Source: Girardinichthys multiradiatus (lineage: Eukaryota > Chordata > Actinopteri > Cyprinodontiformes > Goodeidae). From it: a DNA stretch of 64,000 nucleotides. The notes under the pieces were generated by a model that saw only the letters and a list, made by a program, of their open reading frames with translations, did not search any database and was not told where the DNA came from. The stretch spans positions 9,581,002 to 9,645,001 of the forward strand of contig NC_061800.1 of assembly GCF_021462225.1 (NCBI RefSeq). Direction: 5' to 3'. A program made the translations under genes and the position numbers. This document shows, piece after piece, positions 58,770 to 64,000 of the stretch (within the stretch, counting starts at the first letter, position 1; every line of letters begins with the position of its first letter).

Positions 58770-59215
58770 TCAGGGCCAGTATTCACAAAGAATCCTAAGA
58801 CTAAGAGTTTAGAATTCTAAGATTTATGTTAGAATTTTCCATAATGAGCATGTAAATAAGCTATGTTCAAACATGTTGATGCTCCGTGACTATTTATTTT
58901 GCTAAGTTTTATCATCATCATTTACACACTTCTGAATCCAGCCTAAATTCTATCATCGCTTCATTCTCTCCACTAAGAGCACATTTGTTTTTTGTTCTTT
59001 TTTTTTGTTTTTTTTAAATAACCAATCATCTCTTAGAAGACAGCATCACACCTAACAATGGGGTCAACCACACCTCACTAAGATAGGAAGTTCTGTCATC
59101 TCCTCGCTCAGAGTCACTCCTAGCAGCGAAATGAATCAGTCTTAAGCTTGGAGTCCTTGGCAAGATTTTTTAGACTAAGAAAGGAGCTCTCTGTATCATG
59201 AATTGCTTAAATAGT
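58770..59215 (+). mobile_element. MITE-like non-autonomous DNA element (copy 2)
   Basis: It begins near GGGCCAGTATTCACAAAGAA (58771-58790) and ends near GAGCTCTCTGTATCATGAAT. It pairs with 12128-12520 in inverted orientation; both carry the CTTAGAAGACAGC...GGGTCAACCACACCTC core. No protein is encoded. Confidence 0.65.
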
Positions 59216-59435
59216 CGAAGTAGAACAAAACCAGAGGATGAAACAGACTCAGCACACAGGATAAGACGGTAAATGAGGTTTATTTCTACTGTAGACTTTG
59301 TTTAAGGAATCTTGAGTTGGAGTTGTCCAGAAGCCAGAGGAGGAGGAGGTAAACCCAGGAATCCAAGGAGAGAGAGAGAGTACTGGTGATGAGAATATTT
59401 ACAGTGCAGTCCTTAGGAGGGAGTATTACCAGATG

Positions 59436-59500
59436 TTGGCAGGCAGGTAGGCAGATAGGCAGGTCAACAGGCAGACAGACGGATAGGCAGGCAGACAGGA
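59436..59500. repeat. Imperfect (GGCA/GACA)n tract
   Basis: Repeated GGCAGGTAGGCAGATAGGCA-like units with substitutions. Confidence 0.85.
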
Positions 59501-60389
59501 GTCCACATAACTGAGGTTATGTTCCAGCAAAGGTCTGTATCAGCAGCTACCTTAAGAAGCCCATGAGCTCATTAGGAGAATGCGTTGCAGCTGCAGACAA
59601 TGAGCTGCCAGAACCAACCAGAAGGGGAGGAGCAGAGATCCTACACTCTGAGAGGACTCTGACAATCTTTGGGAATACGTTTTCAGATTGTTACTGATGA
59701 AACTTATGAAAAATCTGCAACTCCAAGCTGTAGAGAGAGGGGATGTATCAAATGGCACCATCTGTACACCTCAGGTCTTTTAATAGGAGCTTTGACCTTT
59801 GAAGACCTTTTACTCTTCTCTATTTGTATTCAGCGCAATTCTTTCTGGGAGCAGAGCAAATGGCTCCAGATGGTAGCTGTAGTCTCTAAATAAGAACTGG
59901 TGGACACTAGAAATATGGATATCAGTTGAACAGAGCATGTTCAACATGTGAAAAAATGTGGTCTACATTAACAAGTAACTTGTCTATTACATTTTTATGA
60001 ATTAACAGTAGGAGTGTTCTTGTAGCACAAGGTTATGCAGTTTTAACACCACAATATTTCCTTTCAAAGAGAATTGTCTCGCCAAGAGCAGCATTTCAAC
60101 TTGGCCTGGTGAAGTAAGACATAAATGTGACTGTTTTAAGCTTAGGTACATCAATATTTAAGACTCTAAATTTGAAATAAAAAAGTAGTTGTTCTTTAGT
60201 CGAAACAGTGGTAAAGTGACCAATAAGGTATGACTGATTTGAATATCATAACTGGCTAACTGTCATTAGCTGACACCTGCTTTGGGGGTTCCTGCCAGTA
60301 TTATGCTAAAGGGGTATTTCAAATTTTTTTACTGCAGTCAGGACTCCATCTGATCATCTCCACTTCATCCATGCAGCCTTCCTGTTCTG

Positions 60390-61040
60390 CTTATTCAAGC
60401 CTAGGTCGCAAGGGTAGCTTGTCCAGGAGGGAAACACCATGATTCCTCTCCCCAGCAACACCCTCCAGCTCATTCTGGGGGACCCTGAGGCATTCTAAGG
60501 CATTTTGCACCTACAACAACTTGGGGTCTCCGCCCAGTGGAATGTGCTAAAAAAAACACACCAAAGGAAGGATGCCAGGAAGCATTCTGATCGGTTGCTC
60601 TCATTATACAGACCAGTGGCTGAACTCCAAATTTGCCCTTGATGATGATGCTCCTCACCCTATCACTGAAGGTAAATTAAGCCTACAGAGGAAGCTAATT
60701 TCAGCTACTTATAAACCAGGGTCTCGCTCATTTGGTCACAGTCCACATCTCATCACAACAGGTGAAGGTTGAAATGTAATTTGACCAGTAAATGAAGACC
60801 TTTACTATTAGGCCCGGCTATTTCTTTACACAAGAGACTGAAGCAGTATCAGCATTGCTGGGGATGAAGCCCCAAACTGTTTATCTCCTGCTCCTTCTTA
60901 CTGTCACTCTTGAACAAAATACGAAACTCCTGTGCTTGAGGCAAAAACTCACCACGGAGGAACATGGGGTTCCCTCCCTGGAAACAATCAACCTTTTCTG
61001 TTTGAAAACCATGGCCTCAGACTGAGAGGAACTCACTGTC
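60390..61040 (-). mobile_element. Old, decayed copy of the RTE/Rex3-like LINE 3' region
   Basis: The order of landmarks follows copy B: CACCCTCCAGCTCATTCTGG (60458-60477), CTCCTCACCCTATCACTGAA (60650-60669), ACAGAGGAAGCTAATTTCAG (60685-60704) and ACCATGGCCTCAGACTGAGA (61008-61027). All match the minus-strand LINE at roughly 70-80% by eye. It is more diverged than copies A-C and therefore older, or from a related subfamily. Confidence 0.7.
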
Positions 61041-63428
61041 AGAATCTGCCTGTGTTTGGGGTTTTGAGTTCTGTTTATTCTTCTCTGCCCTGTTCTTCAC
61101 TTGCTTTATTTCAGTACATTCAGATTTATTCATTTTGTTGTTTAGGTGTTTTAGTTTGTGTTCTCTTATAAATCTGTCTGTGTTAGGGACATTAAAACCA
61201 GACACTAACTTTCATCCTGGGAGCTTTACACTTAGTTTTGAACTGCTACAGTTTGTGCTAATGTTTATGGCCTGAAGATGTCTACAAAACAAAATCATTT
61301 GCATAAACCAAAGATGTTTCCAAAGCAGACATCCTTTTCTCCACAACTACAGCTTTCTGTCCACAAACACATGCCTACACTGATCAAACCTGTAATGTAA
61401 TATCCCAAACTGAATACAGATTCTCTGAATCACAGTTTGTTGCTTGTTAAACCTTTAATCATTTTATGAAAACTAAATTACATATTGAGTTCTAGATTAA
61501 CTTAAAATAAAATAATATATTAAATGGTTGTAGCCTTGTTTTCAGGTAGAAAACTTTCACACTGCATGCAGTCAGTTAATTATTATATTCTGTTGATGAT
61601 GGCTAGCATTTAAGAACTAAAACACTGTCACAGGTTTGTCTTCAACATGTCCTCACTTTGTCTAAAGGTTATCTGGTCCTCACAGAGGTAGACAAACCCA
61701 CATTGAGTGAACTGACTGACCTTTATGCTGGTCACTGATAACGGACTCCAGTTTGCTTTCTTCAAGTTCCATGTTGCAGCCCTTTCAGCAGCTAATCTCA
61801 GCACATCAATGTCAGTCATGAGTAGAACAACTATGGTTGTTGCCATGGCAGCCAAAAGATACTAGACCAGATGTCATTGAATGTATTTGCAGCGGAGCTG
61901 TACATGGACTTGTTTTATTGTGCAGATGCTCTTGTTGACTCTACACACAGTCTTCTATTTGTTTGACTGACAGTTTCCTGGCAATTTCTGGGCACGCTCT
62001 GTTTGTCAGAGCACCAGGAGAGAATAAAAAGGCATTTCATTATGTTGGACTTTTATGCTAAATTATGCCTTTATAAAGTAATGTCCACCATAGCTTTGGT
62101 GGAGTTGGTTGGGTTTCAAAGTTATTTTAGTTTGCTCCAATGTGAACATGCCAACAAAGAACTCACTGCGATACGTCTCTTCAGCAAAAAGGGAAAACAC
62201 AACTGAGAATGAAAAGCAACACTAACTTAATTTACTTTATTAGTTCACCACTTACAGATTCTGGGTTAAATTCAAAGTCCCAACATGAACTTGTTTCAAG
62301 CAGATGGAGGCTGTCTTCAAATGGAAGAGGGAGACATTTGCCTGGTTTTCTGGCGCATGGAGAACATTCATATTCATACTCAGTGGAAGTTGGATGCAGA
62401 GACTATACTGAAACTTCCATGCAGTGCCTGTTAAAGAACCTGGGAGTTGCAGGCAGCACCTGAAGAAAACATCACGGTGCTGGCTGAGAAGGCAGAAAAG
62501 GAGAGCTACTGGCTCTGGCTTTAGAAGTAGTTGAAATAGTATGGGGAAACTAAGATTGCCCTTCCATAGAGTTTACAGAGGAATGTAGAAGCCAAGTGAT
62601 GCTAATCAAATGCACTTCATTAACTAATTATCAGCAAGTGTGAACAATTGGAGGTTTGACAGTTTACTGATCTAGAGAAAAGTGTTCATTTTCACACAGT
62701 GCTAAATAGGAAGGACCTCAGCAATTTGTGCCTCCCTTCAGTCAAGAAAGCAGACAGTTGGCCAATGAACTGTGCTGTATTTTCACAAGCACATCTTGTA
62801 ATACTGGACTGCAGGCCAGACGGAGGGGAAACATTCCAGGCATTTCCCGTTTCCATATGAGTCATATGTACTGGATCTTTTGATGGGAAGTTACTTAATT
62901 TCTTTTTTTATCTCAAAATGTTATTCTGATTGGTCTGTATGAGGTCAGGTTACTATCATCCTATCCATCTTGCTGTTAAAAGGTTTGAAGGATGAACCAA
63001 GAAAAGGAAAGTAACTGATTTTTATGGAAAAAAGGAAGGGTTCCTAACTATTGCAGTGTGGTTCAAAATCTTTGTGGGATTAGGCCAGGAAATAGAAAAT
63101 AAATGTTAATGGAAAAGTAGTTCAGACTGACCTAATTTGCCCACAAGAGTGTGAGATATAACTTTAGGATACTACATTTTTTCTCCACAGTCTATACACC
63201 CCCCATCTTCACTCCTGGGTGTGGGTCAGCAATCTGATGTATCCTGCCATTGCTAGCTTAAATGCATTGCATTTACTGTTTTTGTTGGATCCACGTATGG
63301 TTTTCATTTTTAAGCAATGCTGATTTTGTACATCCTTGAGGGTACTCTTTATTTATTTATTTCTAATTAGCAATATCCTGCAGGCAGCAGATCATAATAT
63401 TCTTAAAAGCTGCACTTAATGTACAGTA
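61041..63428. other. No gene recognised
   Basis: AT-rich DNA without exon-like frames. Possible unrecognised decayed repeats lie near 62640-62760. Confidence 0.4.
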
Positions 63429-64000
63429 CAGACCAAAGGTTTGGACACACCTTCACATTCAAAGAGTTTTCTTTATTTTCATGACTATGAATATTGTAGC
63501 TTCACACTGAAGGCATCAAAACTACGAATTAACACATGTGGAATTATATACTGAACAAAAAAAGTGTGAAACAACTGAAGATATGTCTTATATTCTAGGT
63601 TCTTCAAAGTAGCCAGCTATTGCTTTGATTACTGCTACGCACACTCTTGGCATTCTGTTGATGAGCTTCAAGAGGTAGTCACCTGAAATGGTTTTCACTT
63701 CACAGGTGTGCCCTGTCAGGTTTTACTTGAAGGAGTTCCCAGAGATGCTTAGCACTTGTTGGCCCTTTTGCCTTCACTCTGCGGTCCAGCTCACCCCAAA
63801 CCATCTCGATTGGGTTCAGGTCCAGTGACTGTGGAGGCCAGGTCATCTGGCGCAGCACCCCATCACTCTCCTTCTTGGTCAAACAGCCCTTACACAGCCT
63901 GGAGGTGTGTTTGGGGTCATTGTCCTGTTGAAAAATAAATGGTGGTCCAACTAAACGCAAACCGGATGGAATAGCATGCCACTGCAAGATGCTGTGGTAG
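63429..64000 (-). mobile_element. Tc1/mariner element running off the right edge
   Basis: The outer end CAGACCAAAGGTTTGGACAC follows TA at 63427-63428. On the minus strand, 63987-63700 encodes the transposase C-terminal part: FIFQQDNDPKHTSRLCKGCL and SLDLNPIEMVWGELDRRVKA, giving the second catalytic Asp and the Glu. The N-terminal part is outside the window, so intactness cannot be judged. Confidence 0.88.

Noticed and set aside
38000..64000. Search for htr2a exons expected from human gene order
   Set aside because: No seven-transmembrane receptor motifs were seen on either strand; it probably lies outside the window.
1..64000. Novel defence, CRISPR-like or operon-type system
   Set aside because: All repeated structure found is explained by microsatellites, LINEs, SINEs, Tc1 elements or MITEs of an animal genome; no regularly spaced repeats or gene clusters occur.

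Overview
This is a window of vertebrate, almost certainly teleost, nuclear DNA. It is AT-rich and intron-dominated, with split genes carrying GT/AG splice sites, long (GT)n microsatellites, and a dense load of Tc1/mariner DNA transposons, APE-type non-LTR retrotransposons and tRNA-derived SINEs typical of ray-finned fish. The sequence alone does not fix the species. No bacterial, plasmid or phage features, CRISPR arrays, rRNA genes or functional tRNA genes were seen.

Two host genes are supported. (1) esd (S-formylglutathione hydrolase / esterase D) lies on the minus strand from about 37.76 kb to 30.8 kb. Eight coding exons could be assembled; they sum to 849 nt = 282 codons plus stop, the same length as human ESD, with the triad Ser149/Asp226/His260 intact. 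A non-coding first exon with a CRE palindrome and a GC box just upstream is inferred. (2) The last coding exon of an lrch1-like gene (leucine-rich repeat + calponin-homology protein) is on the plus strand at 17052-17165. LRCH1 and ESD are convergent neighbours on human 13q14, so the pair looks like conserved microsynteny. HTR2A, next in human, was not found here.

Layout: 0-3.5 kb, (TG)n and a nearly full-length but broken LINE (copy A). 3.5-7.2 kb, no gene. 7.2-8.4 kb, a Tc1 element in the centre of a 64-bp palindrome. 8.5-8.9 kb, an L2-like LINE 3' end. 8.96-11.4 kb, LINE copy B (minus) with a 14-bp target-site duplication and an internal deletion. 12.1-12.5 kb, a MITE. 16.3-19 kb, the lrch1 terminal exon and Tc1 remnants. 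19.6-22.0 kb, LINE copy C, a 5'-inverted (twin-primed) insertion with a 13-bp duplication, itself split by a Tc1 element. 22-26.7 kb, unassigned sequence with (TG)n. 26.8-29.1 kb, a purine tract and a Tc1 inside another Tc1. 30.8-37.8 kb, esd, with Tc1 remnants in two introns. 38-50 kb, a (GT)n array with AGGGTG interruptions, Tc1, SINE, LINE and (TA)n. 50-63 kb, mostly unassigned sequence with a possible LTR, a second MITE copy and an old LINE copy. 63.4 kb to the edge, another Tc1.

The host genes do not form an operon or pathway together. No clearly novel biological system was found; the most informative observations concern transposon insertion history (twin priming, nested insertions, a palindromic target).
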